Of a stretch of 64,000 nt of DNA, positions 17,313 through 27,681 are shown in pieces. The first letter of the stretch is position 1. The number at the start of each line of letters is the position of its first letter. The DNA comes from Methanosarcinales archaeon (GTDB taxonomy: Archaea > Halobacteriota > Methanosarcinia > Methanosarcinales > Methanoperedenaceae): NCBI GenBank assembly GCA_905339155.1, contig CAJPFJ010000015.1:1-64000 (forward strand), written 5' to 3'. Made by a program: the position numbers and the translations under genes. The notes below the pieces were generated by a model, which was not told the origin of the DNA, did not search any database, and saw only the letters and a list, made by a program, of their open reading frames with translations.

Positions 17313-20300
17313 TTATCTTATGGCATGGTATTCACCAAGCGATTTTATTGAGATTTCGCCCCTGTTCATTGCTTCAATAGCATCAGCAGCAGCAAGCGCG
17401 GCCTGTATAGTTGTAATGTAAGGCACATTGAAATCAACTGCCGCACGCCTGATCTGGAAACCATCTTTAACAGCTTCCTTGCTTGTTGGAGTATTTATTA
17501 TCAGGTCTACTTTCTTATTATGGATTAAGTCTACAACGTTTGGTGAGCCTTCACTGACCTTGTTTATGACCTCTATCTTGATCCCTTTATCTGCCAGAAA
17601 CTGCGCTGTTCCTTGAGTACCCAGAATATGAAGTCCTGCATCCTGCATTTTCCTTGCCACGCCGACAATTTGCGCTTTATCAGTACCGCGTATCGACAGG
17701 AAAACTGTACCGGATAAGGGAAGTTTATTGTCCGCTGCCCATTCGGCCTTGAAGAAGGCCTTTCCGAAATCGTAGTCTATACCCATCACTTCCCCTGTGC
17801 TTTTCATCTCAGGCCCAAGCAGCGGGTCAGCGCCCGGCAATTTATCAAATGGCAAAAGAACTTCTTTTACAGAAACATGTTTCGGAGTAACATCACCTGC
17901 AATCCCGAGCTCTTTCAGCGTGTGCCCTGCCATGACCCTTGCAGCAATTTTAGCAAGCGGAACTCCTGTCGCCTTGCTAACAAATGGGATTGTGCGGCTT
18001 GACCTGGGGTTAGCTTCAAGAACATAAACGATCCCGTCCTTCGTTGCCATCTGGATATTGAGAATTCCTACAACATGCAGGGCAAGAGCGATCTTTTTGA
18101 CATAATCGCGAACAATAGCGATGATTTCAGGTTTAAGGGACTGCGGAGGTATTACACAGGCGGAATCCCCGGAATGGATGCCTGCTTCTTCAATATGTTC
18201 CATTATTGCACCGATCAGCACTTCCTTGCCATCGCAAATGGCATCCACGTCGATCTCCACAGCATTATCAAGGAAATCATCGATAAGCACCGGATGCTCG
18301 TTTGAAACCTTTACAGCTTCTCTCAGGTAGCGGTCAAGGTCGCGTTCATCATACACGATTTCCATTGCCCGTCCGCCCAATACATATGATGGTCGCACAA
18401 GCACAGGATATCCGATCCTTTTAGCTTCATTGAAAGCCTGGGCATAATTAATTGCGCATCCCGCTTCAGGCTGGAATATTCCCAGTTTTTTCATCATGGC
18501 ATTAAAACGTCCCCTATCCTCCGCGATATCCATGTCATCTGGCCTGGTTCCCAGGATGAGCGTTTTAAGGTCAGTTCTCCTGTCAAGTTCCTTCTTAAGG
18601 GGTATGGCCAGGTTCACCGATGTCTGCCCCCCGAACTGAACCATTACGCCATATGGGCGTTCCCTGTCAATTACATTCATGACATCTTCCAGCGTCAGCG
18701 GCTCAAAGAACAATTTGTCTGATGTATCGTAATCTGTAGAAACTGTTTCCGGATTATTATTCAATATATGGGTCTCTATACCCTCCTCGCGAAGTGCTGT
18801 TACCGCATGAACAGTACAGTAGTCAAACTCAATACCCTGTCCGATGCGGATCGGGCCTGAGCCAATGATAAGCACTTTCTTTTTATTTGAGGGGATATCT
18901 TCGCATTGTTCTTCATAAGTCGAATAATAATAAGGCGTTGCCGCTTCAAATTCTGCTGCGCATGTATCAACCATCTTATAGGTTGGAATGATACCATTGT
19001 ACCTTCGCATATCGTTTATCTCTTCGCGGCTCTTTCCGGTTAAAATTGCTATTCTCTCATCGCTCAAGCCCATGCGTTTGGCTTTCCTGAGATTAACCGG
19101 GGCCAGATCGGCTCTTACTATGTCCTCGATATCAATGATATTCCGGATTTTCCGGATAAAGAAGGGGTCGATACTGGTTATTCGTGAAATTTCATCCGAC
19201 GGCATTCCATCACGCAATGCCTGGTAAATCACGAACAGGCGTTCATGGGTTGGATGGCGGAGAATTTCAAGCATCTCATCCTTGCTCCATTCCTTAAAGC
19301 TGAAGTCCATATCCACTTCAAGTGAGCGTACAGCTTTCTGGAGCGCCTCTTCAATAGTGCGTCCGATCGCCATTACTTCTCCTGTGCTTTTCATTGCAGT
19401 GGTAAGATGCTTGTCCGCAGTCACGAATTTGTCAAATGGCCAGCGCGGTATCTTGACGACAGTATAGTCAATCGTGGGTTCAAAGGATGCAGGCGTTTTC
19501 TTGGTAATATCGTTTGTAATTTCATCAAGTGTCATGCCGATAGCGATCTTTGCAGTTACGCGGGCTATCGGGTAACCCGTTGCTTTTGATGCAAGAGCGG
19601 ATGAGCGTGAAACACGCGGATTGACTTCCACGATCCTGACTTCATCATCGCGCACAGCGAACTGGATATTACATCCGCCTTCTATTCCCAGGGCCCTTAT
19701 GATCTTAATAGATGTGCTTCGAAGTTTCTGGTGATCGGCGTCAGATAGTGTCTGGGAAGGTGTAACTACAATTGATTCACCCGTATGTATGCCCATGGGA
19801 TCGATATTTTCCATATTGCATATGACGATGCATGTATCGTTCTTGTCACGCATGACCTCATACTCGAATTCCTTCCAGCCTATAATACTCTCTTCGATGA
19901 GCACCTGGCTTATCCGCGATCGTTTAAGGCCCCGCTCTGTTATTTCAAGAAGCTCTTCTTTTGTATATGCGATACCTCCTCCTGCGCCTCCGAGAGTATA
20001 TGCGGGGCGGATAATAAGCGGAAGACCAAGTTCCCCTATCAGCGCCTCAGCTTCCTCAAGTGTGTTCACCGCTTTTGAGCGAGGGACTTTTTCACCGATG
20101 CTTATCATTTTTCTCTTGAAGAGATCCCTGTCTTCCGAGTCCTTGATAGCCTGCAATGATGTGCCAAGAAGCTCCACGCCAAATTTTTCAAGCACTCCCA
20201 ATTCTGCAAGTTCTGTAGTAAGATTAAGACCTGTCTGCCCGCCAAGACCCGCAATAATGCCATCAGGACGTTCTTTTTCAATTATCTTTGCCGCAATCTC

Positions 20301-20513
20301 AGGTTCAAGGGGCTCGATGTAAACCGCATCTGCCATATCGGTATCTGTCATTATGGTTGCGGGATTGCTATTGACCAGAACAACTTTTATTCCCTCCTCC
20401 CGAAGAGAGCGGCATGCCTGGCTGCCTGAAAAATCAAATTCTGCCCCCTGTCCTATCATTATAGGGCCTGAACCTATAAGGAGTACTTTCTTGATATCGG
20501 ATCTTTTTGGCAT
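17313..20513 (-). CDS. carB: Carbamoyl-phosphate synthase large subunit
   Basis: 1066 residues, the full family length. It makes carbamoyl phosphate from bicarbonate, ammonia (delivered by the small subunit) and two ATP, feeding pyrimidine and arginine synthesis. Two homologous ATP-grasp halves are visible, each opening with a KKVL(L/I)IGSGPI motif (residues about 8 and 565). The ATP-grasp loops [12 protein letters not shown] and [12 protein letters not shown] are both present. The C-terminal MGS-like allosteric domain (from about 940, [20 protein letters not shown]) binds regulators. No carA lies within the window. The gene stands upstream of polC on the same strand. Confidence 0.97.
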   Translation of the reverse strand: MPKRSDIKKVLLIGSGPIMIGQGAEFDFSGSQACRSLREEGIKVVLVNSNPATIMTDTDMADAVYIEPLEPEIAAKIIEKERPDGIIAGLGGQTGLNLTTELAELGVLEKFGVELLGTSLQAIKDSEDRDLFKRKMISIGEKVPRSKAVNTLEEAEALIGELGLPLIIRPAYTLGGAGGGIAYTKEELLEITERGLKRSRISQVLIEESIIGWKEFEYEVMRDKNDTCIVICNMENIDPMGIHTGESIVVTPSQTLSDADHQKLRSTSIKIIRALGIEGGCNIQFAVRDDEVRIVEVNPRVSRSSALASKATGYPIARVTAKIAIGMTLDEITNDITKKTPASFEPTIDYTVVKIPRWPFDKFVTADKHLTTAMKSTGEVMAIGRTIEEALQKAVRSLEVDMDFSFKEWSKDEMLEILRHPTHERLFVIYQALRDGMPSDEISRITSIDPFFIRKIRNIIDIEDIVRADLAPVNLRKAKRMGLSDERIAILTGKSREEINDMRRYNGIIPTYKMVDTCAAEFEAATPYYYSTYEEQCEDIPSNKKKVLIIGSGPIRIGQGIEFDYCTVHAVTALREEGIETHILNNNPETVSTDYDTSDKLFFEPLTLEDVMNVIDRERPYGVMVQFGGQTSVNLAIPLKKELDRRTDLKTLILGTRPDDMDIAEDRGRFNAMMKKLGIFQPEAGCAINYAQAFNEAKRIGYPVLVRPSYVLGGRAMEIVYDERDLDRYLREAVKVSNEHPVLIDDFLDNAVEIDVDAICDGKEVLIGAIMEHIEEAGIHSGDSACVIPPQSLKPEIIAIVRDYVKKIALALHVVGILNIQMATKDGIVYVLEANPRSSRTIPFVSKATGVPLAKIAARVMAGHTLKELGIAGDVTPKHVSVKEVLLPFDKLPGADPLLGPEMKSTGEVMGIDYDFGKAFFKAEWAADNKLPLSGTVFLSIRGTDKAQIVGVARKMQDAGLHILGTQGTAQFLADKGIKIEVINKVSEGSPNVVDLIHNKKVDLIINTPTSKEAVKDGFQIRRAAVDFNVPYITTIQAALAAADAIEAMNRGEISIKSLGEYHAIR

Positions 20514-20639
20514 ATTTCAAGCCTAAATGTCATGACCTGTTATTAATTCTATCCATGAAGCAAGCTGTACAGGAACTATTTTATCAGTATTGCAGAGTCC
20601 GGATATTTTTTCGTTGTAATGAGATGTTCGCTATCAGTC

Positions 20640-21032
20640 TTAATCATAAAGAGACAATCCCTCAATCCCTTCAAAATGGTCTCTATTATTAGTGAGAAGC
20701 TTGCATCCGTTCTGCAGAGCAATTGCAGCTATGAGCAAGTCCCTGATCTCAATCATTTTTCCTTTAGCCCTTCTTTGGGCGAAAATCCTGCCGGCCGTCT
20801 CCATGCTTTCCTCCTGCGTGTGGAGCAGCATCATAGTTTTAAGGAGCCCCTTAGTTGAAGCGATATTCCTCTCTTTATCCCTGGAATTGTAGGCTCCGAA
20901 GTACAGCTCGAAGGCGTTTATATCCGTGATGGCAAGTTCTTCATTTCTCTCAAGTTCTTTTATCTTACTGACCGCATATTTCTTACCCTTAAGGAGATCG
21001 ATCAGGATATCGGTATCTATTACAATTCCCAT
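20640..21032 (-). CDS. PIN-domain toxin (VapC family), second pair
   Basis: 130 residues. Metal-binding acidic residues of the PIN fold are present: Asp6 and Asp8 in IDTDILIDLLKG, Glu42 in NAFELYFGAY, Asp98 in EIRDLLIAA, and the terminal LLTNNRDHF box with Asp118. Such toxins are ribonucleases acting on structured RNAs. The start overlaps the antitoxin gene by 13 bases, so the two are co-translated. Its sequence is unlike the PIN protein at 10.1 kb beyond the motifs, which suggests the two pairs were acquired separately. It lies upstream of carB on the same strand, separated by a short spacer. Confidence 0.87.
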   Translation of the reverse strand: MGIVIDTDILIDLLKGKKYAVSKIKELERNEELAITDINAFELYFGAYNSRDKERNIASTKGLLKTMMLLHTQEESMETAGRIFAQRRAKGKMIEIRDLLIAAIALQNGCKLLTNNRDHFEGIEGLSLYD

Positions 21033-21265
21033 CTTTTCCAGCTTTCCTTTAATTCGCTTTTTATCTTTTCAATTTCATTTTCATCCGTTTTCCAGCCGCC
21101 AGCGAACGTACTTGGCCTATTCTTCCTGCATTTGAGTAAATACCTCAATGCTTCATCTATGGATACCGGTCTTTTCAGTTCTTTCATCAAGTCACCTATT
21201 AAGATATTTATGTTTTCGTATGTTTCATCCCTGATCTTTATTGTTTTATATGGCACATTTACCAC
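21020..21265 (-). CDS. VapB-type antitoxin, second pair
   Basis: 81 residues and the first gene of the pair, ending inside the toxin gene. The N-terminus (YKTIKIRDETYENINILI) looks like an antitoxin of the archaeal DUF217/VapB type, with a beta strand followed by helices that dimerise and bind DNA. The C-terminal half (GGWKTDENEIEKIKSELKES) is charged and ends in Trp-rich sequence suited to blocking the PIN active site. In the family, the complex represses its own promoter. A short AT-rich spacer upstream (21266-21300) could be that promoter. Confidence 0.8.
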   Translation of the reverse strand: MVNVPYKTIKIRDETYENINILIGDLMKELKRPVSIDEALRYLLKCRKNRPSTFAGGWKTDENEIEKIKSELKESWKRWEL

Positions 21266-21518
21266 CTTATCTACATTGTCATATCATAATAAATAATTGT
21301 TGTTTGCAGACTGGAGCTTATGAGATTGCGAGTTCTATGCTCATCATTACGTTCTCTCAAAATAATTGTCCAATCAGTGTCTGGTACTCAAATCCTCCGT
21401 TTTATAAGGAAGATTGGCACAAAAAAGCTGTTTTTCCCGAAAAAACGGAAACAATTAAATAGCGATATTTTGAATCTAATATTAATTAATTGTTTATTGA
21501 ATGTCATTGAGGTAAATC

Positions 21519-22619
21519 ATGAAAAATTTGATGAAGATCTTATTTGTTGTTATTATGGCAATTTTTATAGCTGGATGCCTTGAAGGTAAAAAAACTCCTG
21601 AAGTCAGTGTGCCAATTAACCTTGTGAAAATGAGTGGACAGGAAATGATACAGAGATTGGGGACCGGTGAAATTGCCGGATTCATTATGTGGGAACCGTA
21701 TCCTGCAATAGCTGTTACCAAAGGGGATGGGAAATATCTGGTATTGTCAGGAAAAATCTGGAAAGACCATCCATGCTGTGTTGTAGCCTATGATGACGAC
21801 TGGTATAAGAAAACCAATAATTCTGACGAGATCCTGAAGCGAATGGCTCTTTCGCAGTTAAAGTCCGTCGAGTATATCAATAATGCCAAGCAGAGCGATT
21901 CACCCGACCATGACCAATTGATAAATTATACGATGCAATTTGGCCAGATCACCGACCCGGTCGCTGCGAACCTGAGCCTTGCTGATGTGGAATTTGTTTA
22001 CAATACAAACGTGGCGGGAACAACTACATTTATCCAGCGTATACAGGATTTTGGAATTTTTGATCCGAATAAATGGAATCTGTCAGGATACAAGAATGCT
22101 TCGGAGTATGCCAATTCACTCGTAACAAACAATTATGTCGATTGGGCGGTCAATAATAAAGATGAAAATGTTTCCAAAATTGCATTGAAAGAACCAGTAA
22201 ACATTCGATATGCTTATCTTGTAAATGATATCCATGAACTTCCATTCTATATAGGATGGCAAAAAGGATATTACAGGGATCTGGGAATAAATATTGTTAT
22301 AGCCGAAGGCGCCCCATTCCAGAACGGCGCTTTTGAAATGCAACAAGGCTTTAAGGCAAATACGGTTGATGTTGGGAGTCTTGGAATACCCCCGGTAATT
22401 ATTCACCGGATCAATAGCAATGATTTTTCCAACGATGATACCAGAGTCGGTGTTATCGCCGGGATGAACAATGAAGGATCAGTTATCGTTGTTGCCAACA
22501 ACATAACTTCATTGAAGGACCTGCAAGGAAAGACCGTTGGATTCCCCGGGCCCGGGACGATACAGCATGTTCTTTTCCTCATGGAGGCCGATAAGGAAGG
22601 ACTTAAGGTCAGTTATTAA
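21519..22619 (+). CDS. ABC importer binding lipoprotein, apparently circularly permuted
   Basis: 366 residues with a ribosome site TGAGGT before the ATG. Residues 1-19 are a signal peptide ending in the lipobox IAGC, so Cys20 is the lipid anchor. The rest resembles a nitrate/sulfonate/taurine-type (NMT1/SsuA-like) binding protein, but with its two parts in reverse order. Residues about 33-235 look like the usual second part (LVKMSGQEMIQRLGTGEIAG, MWEPYPAIAV). Residues about 236-366 look like the usual first part (IRYAYLVNDIHELPFYIGWQ, SLKDLQGKTVGFPGPGTIQH), which in the family comes at the N-terminus. The end EADKEGLKVSY would join naturally to the early VPINLVKM. The stop overlaps the permease start by one base, so it is a working operon member. 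Substrate unknown. Confidence 0.8.
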   Translation: MKNLMKILFVVIMAIFIAGCLEGKKTPEVSVPINLVKMSGQEMIQRLGTGEIAGFIMWEPYPAIAVTKGDGKYLVLSGKIWKDHPCCVVAYDDDWYKKTNNSDEILKRMALSQLKSVEYINNAKQSDSPDHDQLINYTMQFGQITDPVAANLSLADVEFVYNTNVAGTTTFIQRIQDFGIFDPNKWNLSGYKNASEYANSLVTNNYVDWAVNNKDENVSKIALKEPVNIRYAYLVNDIHELPFYIGWQKGYYRDLGINIVIAEGAPFQNGAFEMQQGFKANTVDVGSLGIPPVIIHRINSNDFSNDDTRVGVIAGMNNEGSVIVVANNITSLKDLQGKTVGFPGPGTIQHVLFLMEADKEGLKVSY

Positions 22620-23425
22620 TGAAATTCGAGACCGGGAAAAGAGGATTGTTAATAAACATCCTTTCCCTTATCGTTTTTACTATTGTCTGGCAGATACTTG
22701 TGATACTTGCAAGGAATGATATTTTTAATATTCCTTTCATTCGCCTCCGCGACATACCCACACCTGTTGAAACATGGTATGCTCTGGTTGGTTCGATGTT
22801 TACCAGAATATACGGCCCGTCCTTCACTTATGGTATAATTAACCACGTTTATGCCAGCCTGCAGCGAGTGATTCAGGGTGGGATAATTGCATTTATCATT
22901 GGAGTGCCTGTGGGTATTGGTGTAGGATATTCAAAGTTTCTCGGAAATTTATTTAATCCCATAATTGAAATAGTTCGCAATATGCCCCCCATGGCATGGA
23001 TACCGCTTTCAATATTTATTTTCGTATCCGGTGGGTCGATATTTATTGTTTTTATTGGTGTGGTTTTTCCCATAATCCTTAACACCATCCAGGGAGTAAA
23101 ATCAACAGACTCACGCCTTATCGACGCTGCAAAAACACTTGGGGCCTCAGAATCAATGATCGTCAAAAAAGTAGTTATTCCTTCTGCGTTTCCATCTATT
23201 ATTACCGGATTGAGGATTGGTATTGGTGTAGGATGGATGGCAATTGTTGCAGCTGAGATGGTTATCAGGAGTCCGGTTGGCCTTGGTTATTTTATCTGGA
23301 ACATGGGAGATCTTGGCCGCTATTCGGAAATGGTGGCAGGAATGGTAGTAATAGGCGTGATCGGATATATTATGAATATCAGCATCCTTCTTTTACAGAG
23401 GAGGTTCATAAATTGGGTAGATTAG
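22619..23425 (+). CDS. ABC importer permease (SsuC/TauC/NrtB family)
   Basis: 268 residues with about six membrane helices. The binding-protein-dependent permease signature is present at about 165-190 (DAAKTLGASESMIVKKVVIP), the EAA loop that docks on the ATPase. The family imports nitrate, alkanesulfonates, taurine or similar small anions, and related systems carry thiamine precursors. Its ATG overlaps the stop of the binding-protein gene by one base and its end overlaps the ATPase gene by 13 bases, indicating one translationally coupled operon. Substrate cannot be told from the permease alone. Confidence 0.92.
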   Translation: MKFETGKRGLLINILSLIVFTIVWQILVILARNDIFNIPFIRLRDIPTPVETWYALVGSMFTRIYGPSFTYGIINHVYASLQRVIQGGIIAFIIGVPVGIGVGYSKFLGNLFNPIIEIVRNMPPMAWIPLSIFIFVSGGSIFIVFIGVVFPIILNTIQGVKSTDSRLIDAAKTLGASESMIVKKVVIPSAFPSIITGLRIGIGVGWMAIVAAEMVIRSPVGLGYFIWNMGDLGRYSEMVAGMVVIGVIGYIMNISILLLQRRFINWVD

Positions 23426-24168
23426 TCCTGAATTCTGTTTCCAAGAAATTTAATAATTTCCAGGCGCTTCTAAACGTAAATTTTGAAGTTGCAGATGGAG
23501 AGTTTGTATGCCTTCTGGGTCCCAGCGGATGTGGAAAAACAACTGTCCTTCGCCTTGCAGCAGGGCTTGTTGCGCCAGATGATGGGAGTATATGCCTGGA
23601 TGACAAAAAAATAAATGGAGTAAATAAGGAATGTGGTTTTGTATTTCAGGAATACGCACTATTCCCATGGAGGACCGTTAAAGAGAATATCGAATTCGGT
23701 CCCCAGGTAAAAGGAATGACTAAAACGGAATGTGAAAGTATCTCAAAACACTATATCGACCTTGTAGGTTTAAGCGGGTTTGAGAACCATTACCCTAAGG
23801 AATTGTCAGGGGGAATGAAACAGAGAGTGGGGATCGCCCGGGCTTATGCAAATAACCCGAAGCTGTTATTGATGGATGAGCCTTTCGGGGCGCTTGATGC
23901 CCAAACAAGAAATCTCATGCAGGGAGAATTGCTGAGAATTTGGGAGACAGAACACATAAGCGTGCTTTTTGTCACACACAGTGTTGATGAAGCGGTTTAT
24001 CTCGCTGATAAAGTCGTAGTCATGTCAGCCCGGCCAGGCAAGGTTAAAGAGATATTCGATGTCAAATTGACGCGCCCCAGGATACGGACAAGCATGGAAG
24101 CCAATATCATCAGGGACAGCGTTTTGAAATCACTTGTTACTGAAATAAAAATGGCAGCGAACAAATGA
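23413..24168 (+). CDS. ABC importer ATPase (SsuB/TauB/NrtD family)
   Basis: 251 residues. It begins with TTG at 23413, supported by AGAGGAGG eight bases upstream. Walker A is GPSGCGKTT, the Q-loop is FQEYALFPW, the ABC signature is LSGGMKQR, Walker B is LLLMDEPFGALD, and the switch His is in VTHSVDEAVYLAD. It powers uptake through the preceding permease; the adjacent binding protein would deliver the substrate. The closing part (VVVMSARPGKVKEI) is typical of nitrate/sulfonate/taurine-type ATPases. No metabolic gene follows to hint at the substrate: the next gene is convergent. Confidence 0.94.
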   Translation: MGRLVLNSVSKKFNNFQALLNVNFEVADGEFVCLLGPSGCGKTTVLRLAAGLVAPDDGSICLDDKKINGVNKECGFVFQEYALFPWRTVKENIEFGPQVKGMTKTECESISKHYIDLVGLSGFENHYPKELSGGMKQRVGIARAYANNPKLLLMDEPFGALDAQTRNLMQGELLRIWETEHISVLFVTHSVDEAVYLADKVVVMSARPGKVKEIFDVKLTRPRIRTSMEANIIRDSVLKSLVTEIKMAANK

Positions 24169-24215
24169 TAAGCCAATCATCTAAAAAGAATGAACTCTAT
24201 CCTCTTATCATAATT

Positions 24216-24476
24216 TCACGCATACATGTAATTAAACTCACCCACTGATTTTTCTGCTTCAGTGATCTGAGGTGGGCTCATTTTATCCGCGTTGAGATTT
24301 GTAGCAACTATCTGGAGGAAATTATCCTCGATTAAAGAGACTTCTTCTTTAGTCATTCCTTTACGGTCCAGAATCAACTCGTTTTTCTCATTATAAACGA
24401 GGAGTGTTCCTTTTTCAGTATCTGAAACTACCTTCCAGATCCTATCCACAGGTTGAATCCATGCCCATATTCCCAT
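24216..24476 (-). CDS. Small conserved-looking hypothetical protein
   Basis: 86 residues from the ATG at 24476, chosen because AAAGGAGGT sits seven bases before it; a longer frame to 24572 lacks such a site. The protein starts MGIWAWIQPVDRIWKVVSDT and contains a beta-rich segment (TLLVYNEKNELILDRKGMT) then a helix (KEEVSLIEDNFLQIVA). There is no Cys cluster, signal peptide or membrane helix. It is convergent with the ABC operon and divergent from tsr3. The family is not recognised; the strong ribosome site argues it is real. Confidence 0.65.
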   Translation of the reverse strand: MGIWAWIQPVDRIWKVVSDTEKGTLLVYNEKNELILDRKGMTKEEVSLIEDNFLQIVATNLNADKMSPPQITEAEKSVGEFNYMYA

Positions 24477-24682
24477 TTTGAAACCTCCTTTTATTGTATA
24501 ATTCGTACTGTTCTTCAAGTTGTTGGATTCTTCCTTTAATTTATTCGATCTTGCGTGAATCCAACAGGTCATGAGTTTGACAGGTATATCTTAGTTTAGT
24601 TATATTCTTATTTAAATTTATCTATTAAAATTTTAATAATCATGATAATAATTATTAGACTAAACCAAAGTCAGATCAAATA

Positions 24683-25246
24683 ATGGTTGATAAATATAAT
24701 AACAAGCTGCAACATCAACTAACTATTATGCTTCCTCTTCATTTCTACCATGCCAACCAGTGCGACCCCAAGAAATGCACCGGTAAAAAGCTTGCAAGGT
24801 TCGATCTTGCAAAGCTCCATAAAAATCCCAGGACACTTCCCAGGCAAGCGGTATTCCTTGATCCTTTCGCAGAGCAGGCGCTTTCACCTGCCGATAATAC
24901 AAAGAATGGCATCGTGGTTCTTGACTGCTCATGGGTGGAAGTGGAACGCGTGTTCCCGATCCTTCAAAAACTTATGATGAGGCACCGCGCCCTTCCGTTC
25001 CTGCTTGCGGCAAATGCTGTGAATTTCGGAAAGCCTTTCAAACTCAGCACCGTAGAGGCTTTTGCTGCGGCTCTTTACATTCTCGGTGAAAAGGAACAGG
25101 CTGCGCTTATTCTTAATAAATTCAAATGGGGACCCATATTCATTGAATTGAACCTCGAACCTCTTGAGAGATATTCAGAAGCAAAGGACAGCACTGAGGT
25201 TGTGAAAATCCAGAGTGATTATTTAGTTGATGATATACAAGAATAA
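24683..25246 (+). CDS. tsr3: rRNA aminocarboxypropyltransferase Tsr3 (DUF367)
   Basis: 187 residues. The region from about residue 20 ([20 protein letters not shown]) is the signature opening of Tsr3. It is followed by [35 protein letters not shown] and [14 protein letters not shown], which form the SPOUT-like SAM site. The enzyme transfers the aminocarboxypropyl group of SAM onto a modified uridine in the small-subunit rRNA decoding centre (m1acp3psi in eukaryotes, acp3U in archaea). Translation may begin at 24683 or at an internal ATG near 24728, because neither has a clear ribosome site. It stands alone with a divergent AT-rich promoter region shared with the small gene at 24216-24476. Confidence 0.92.
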   Translation: MVDKYNNKLQHQLTIMLPLHFYHANQCDPKKCTGKKLARFDLAKLHKNPRTLPRQAVFLDPFAEQALSPADNTKNGIVVLDCSWVEVERVFPILQKLMMRHRALPFLLAANAVNFGKPFKLSTVEAFAAALYILGEKEQAALILNKFKWGPIFIELNLEPLERYSEAKDSTEVVKIQSDYLVDDIQE

Positions 25247-25331
25247 TTAAAGTATCAATGTTTACGGAAAAGTTTAATATGATAATTAACATAATAACCA
25301 TGACCTTGATTGTCAGGAGGCGAACAAACTC

Positions 25332-25391
25332 ATGTCCAATAAAGAAAAAAAGAAATCCAAGGATAATCCAAAACCAGCACCTAAAAAATGA
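25332..25391 (+). CDS. 19-residue basic peptide
   Basis: ATG 25332 to TGA 25389-25391, coding MSNKEKKKSKDNPKPAPKK. A CAGGAGG ribosome site lies about eleven bases upstream, rather far, and a TATA-like run is seen near 25272. The peptide is almost entirely Lys, Pro, Ser and Asn and would be disordered. It lies between tsr3 and the convergent cdc48. It may be a real microprotein, but so short a frame can arise by chance. Confidence 0.35.
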   Translation: MSNKEKKKSKDNPKPAPKK

Positions 25392-25440
25392 TGGTTTACG
25401 TTGAATTTTCTTTTTTTATTTTTTGCAGTGTCAGGATTTC

Positions 25441-25467
25441 CATATACCAGTTTTTCACTGGTATATG
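25441..25467 (-). terminator. Perfect 11-bp hairpin at the end of cdc48
   Basis: CATATACCAGT (25441-25451) and ACTGGTATATG (25457-25467) pair without mismatch around TTTTC. The hairpin overlaps the last codons and stop of cdc48 (stop at 25455-25457). A run of T/A follows on the minus strand. It is likely the terminator of the heat-shock operon. Confidence 0.65.
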
Positions 25468-27638
25468 AAATTCTCTGATATCTTTGTATACTTCTCTATT
25501 TCTTTCTTGGAATGCGGTTTCACTTTTACCATAGCATCCCTGAAATTATGATAGCCCACTTTCAATTGCTTTACGGATTCATCATCAGTTGGTTTTCCTG
25601 AAACCACATATTCCCTGATCGCCAGTATCGTTGCTTCATTGCATACTGAAGCAATGTCTGCCCCGGTGAAACCTTCTGTATCATCAGAAAGCGTTTCAAG
25701 GTCAACATCACTATCAAGTGGCGTCATGGCAGTATGGACTTTGAATATCTCAAGCCTTGAGTCCCTGTCAGGAGGCATAATATAGATCAACCGGTCGATC
25801 CTTCCAGGCCGAAGAAGCGCAGGGTCAATGATATCCGGCCTGTTGGTCGCAGCAATTACAGTAATGCTATGCATCTCTTCTAGCCCATCGATCTCAGAAA
25901 GCATCTGGCTGATAACCCTCTCCGTGACATGGGAATCCGAACCCTGTCCTCTTATTTGCGCAATTGAATCGATCTCATCAAAGAAAACGATACACGGCGC
26001 TGCCTGTTTTGCTTTCCTGAATGTTTCGCGGATGGCTTTTTCACTTTCCCCGACCCATTTGCTCATGAATTCCGGCCCTTTTACACTTATGAAATTTGCC
26101 TCGCTTTCCGTGGCAACAGCTTTTGCAAGCAGTGTCTTTCCTGTTCCTGGTGGACCATAAAGCAGTATGCCTTTTGGAGGTCTTGCCCCGGTCTGCTTGA
26201 ATAGATTCGGATATTTCATTGGCCATTCAACAGCTTCCTTTAATTCCTGTTTTGCGTCAGGAAGCCCGCCAATATCGCTCCAGTGGATATTTGGGGATTC
26301 AATGAATACTTCACGAAGCGCGGATGGCGTCATCTCCCGCAGTGCATTTGTAAAGTCCTCTCCTGTAACGATCAACCTGTTAAGGATATCTGAGGGGATG
26401 CTCTGTACTTCAAGGTCAAGCTCAGGAAGTAGGCGCCTGATAGCATTCATGGCAGCTTCCCTCGTCAGGGCGGCAAGGTCTGCGCCCACAAAACCATGCG
26501 ACATATCTGCGATCCTGTCAAGTTTCACATCATCCGCCATAGGCATTCCCCTGGTATGTATCTGCATTATCTCAAAACGGGCTTTCCTATTAGGGACACC
26601 AATCTCGATCTCGCGGTCAAATCTTCCGGGACGGCGAAGTGCCGGGTCAAGGGCATTTGGCCTGTTCGTGGCTCCAATTACAACGACTTTCCCGCGGGCC
26701 TTAAGTCCATCCATTACAGCAAGCAGCTGTGCTACTACACGCCGCTCCACTTCTCCTGTGACTTCCTCTCTCTTGGGGGCGATACTGTCTATCTCATCAA
26801 TTAATATGATACTTGGAGCATTCTCTTCAGCCTGCTGGAATATATCCCTCAGCTTCTCTTCGGATTCGCCATAAAATTTACTCATTATTTCGGGCCCGGA
26901 AAGTGTCAGGAAATTTGCATTTGTTTCCGAGGCAAGCGCTTTTGCAAGCATGGTTTTCCCGGTGCCTGGAGGCCCATGCAATAGAACCCCTTTTGGCGCT
27001 TCCACTCCGAGACGTTCAAAAAGCTCAGGATGCCGCAAAGGAAGTTCTATCATTTCCCTGACTTTCCTTACCTCATCCCCGAGTCCGCCAATATCTTCAT
27101 ACGAGACCCTGGGAATAGAAGGCATCTCTTTAGCTGGTTTATCGCTGATCTCTATTACCGTATTCCCGCTAATGATCACAGAGTCAGAAACTGGCTTTAT
27201 AGACACGACCACAAGGTCAACGCGTCGGCCCATAATATTTAATTCAACTACATCCTGGCGGGTAATTACACGTCCCTCAAGGTTATGGGCAAGATAAGCC
27301 TCACCGCCCTGGATCTTTAATGGCTGCGTGGGTGAGAAAATGATTTTTTCTGCCGGTGCAGTATGAATTTTTCGAATATGTACCCTGTCATCGATACTTA
27401 CCCCCGCATTTCTCCGTACTGTCCCGTCAATGCGTATTAATCCCGAATTGCTGTCCTCAGGATAACCCGGCCATACAAGTGCAGCAGTTCTTTTAGTTCC
27501 CTCGATACCTATGACATCGCCTGTCTGTAAACCCAGTTCATAAGCCACTTCAGGGTCAATCCTGGCAATACCGCGCCCTGCGTCGTAAGATTTTGCTTCA
27601 ATGACCTTGAGATTTACGGTTTTTTCTTTCTTATCCAT
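25455..27638 (-). CDS. cdc48: CDC48/VAT-type AAA+ unfoldase
   Basis: 727 residues, the usual length for archaeal Cdc48 (VAT). The N domain (about 5-170) has a double-psi barrel followed by a four-stranded barrel. D1 has Walker A GPPGTGKT at 222-229 and Walker [16 protein letters not shown]2 has Walker A GPPGTGKT near 495 and Walker [12 protein letters not shown]. Both have sensor and arginine-finger segments ([40 protein letters not shown]). The hexamer unfolds proteins and feeds the proteasome. It is the last gene of a three-gene unit with an HSR1-like regulator and hsp20, a content known as the heat-shock operon of Archaeoglobus. Heat-inducible control is inferred from the operator at 28886. 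Confidence 0.97.
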   Translation of the reverse strand: MDKKEKTVNLKVIEAKSYDAGRGIARIDPEVAYELGLQTGDVIGIEGTKRTAALVWPGYPEDSNSGLIRIDGTVRRNAGVSIDDRVHIRKIHTAPAEKIIFSPTQPLKIQGGEAYLAHNLEGRVITRQDVVELNIMGRRVDLVVVSIKPVSDSVIISGNTVIEISDKPAKEMPSIPRVSYEDIGGLGDEVRKVREMIELPLRHPELFERLGVEAPKGVLLHGPPGTGKTMLAKALASETNANFLTLSGPEIMSKFYGESEEKLRDIFQQAEENAPSIILIDEIDSIAPKREEVTGEVERRVVAQLLAVMDGLKARGKVVVIGATNRPNALDPALRRPGRFDREIEIGVPNRKARFEIMQIHTRGMPMADDVKLDRIADMSHGFVGADLAALTREAAMNAIRRLLPELDLEVQSIPSDILNRLIVTGEDFTNALREMTPSALREVFIESPNIHWSDIGGLPDAKQELKEAVEWPMKYPNLFKQTGARPPKGILLYGPPGTGKTLLAKAVATESEANFISVKGPEFMSKWVGESEKAIRETFRKAKQAAPCIVFFDEIDSIAQIRGQGSDSHVTERVISQMLSEIDGLEEMHSITVIAATNRPDIIDPALLRPGRIDRLIYIMPPDRDSRLEIFKVHTAMTPLDSDVDLETLSDDTEGFTGADIASVCNEATILAIREYVVSGKPTDDESVKQLKVGYHNFRDAMVKVKPHSKKEIEKYTKISENFIYQ

Positions 27639-27681
27639 ATTTCACTTTTTATAGTCTCTTTTTCAATTATTTTTCATCCAT

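Noticed and set aside
24477-24572. N-terminal extension of the small protein at 24216-24476
   Set aside because: The strong Shine-Dalgarno sits before the internal Met; the extension has none.
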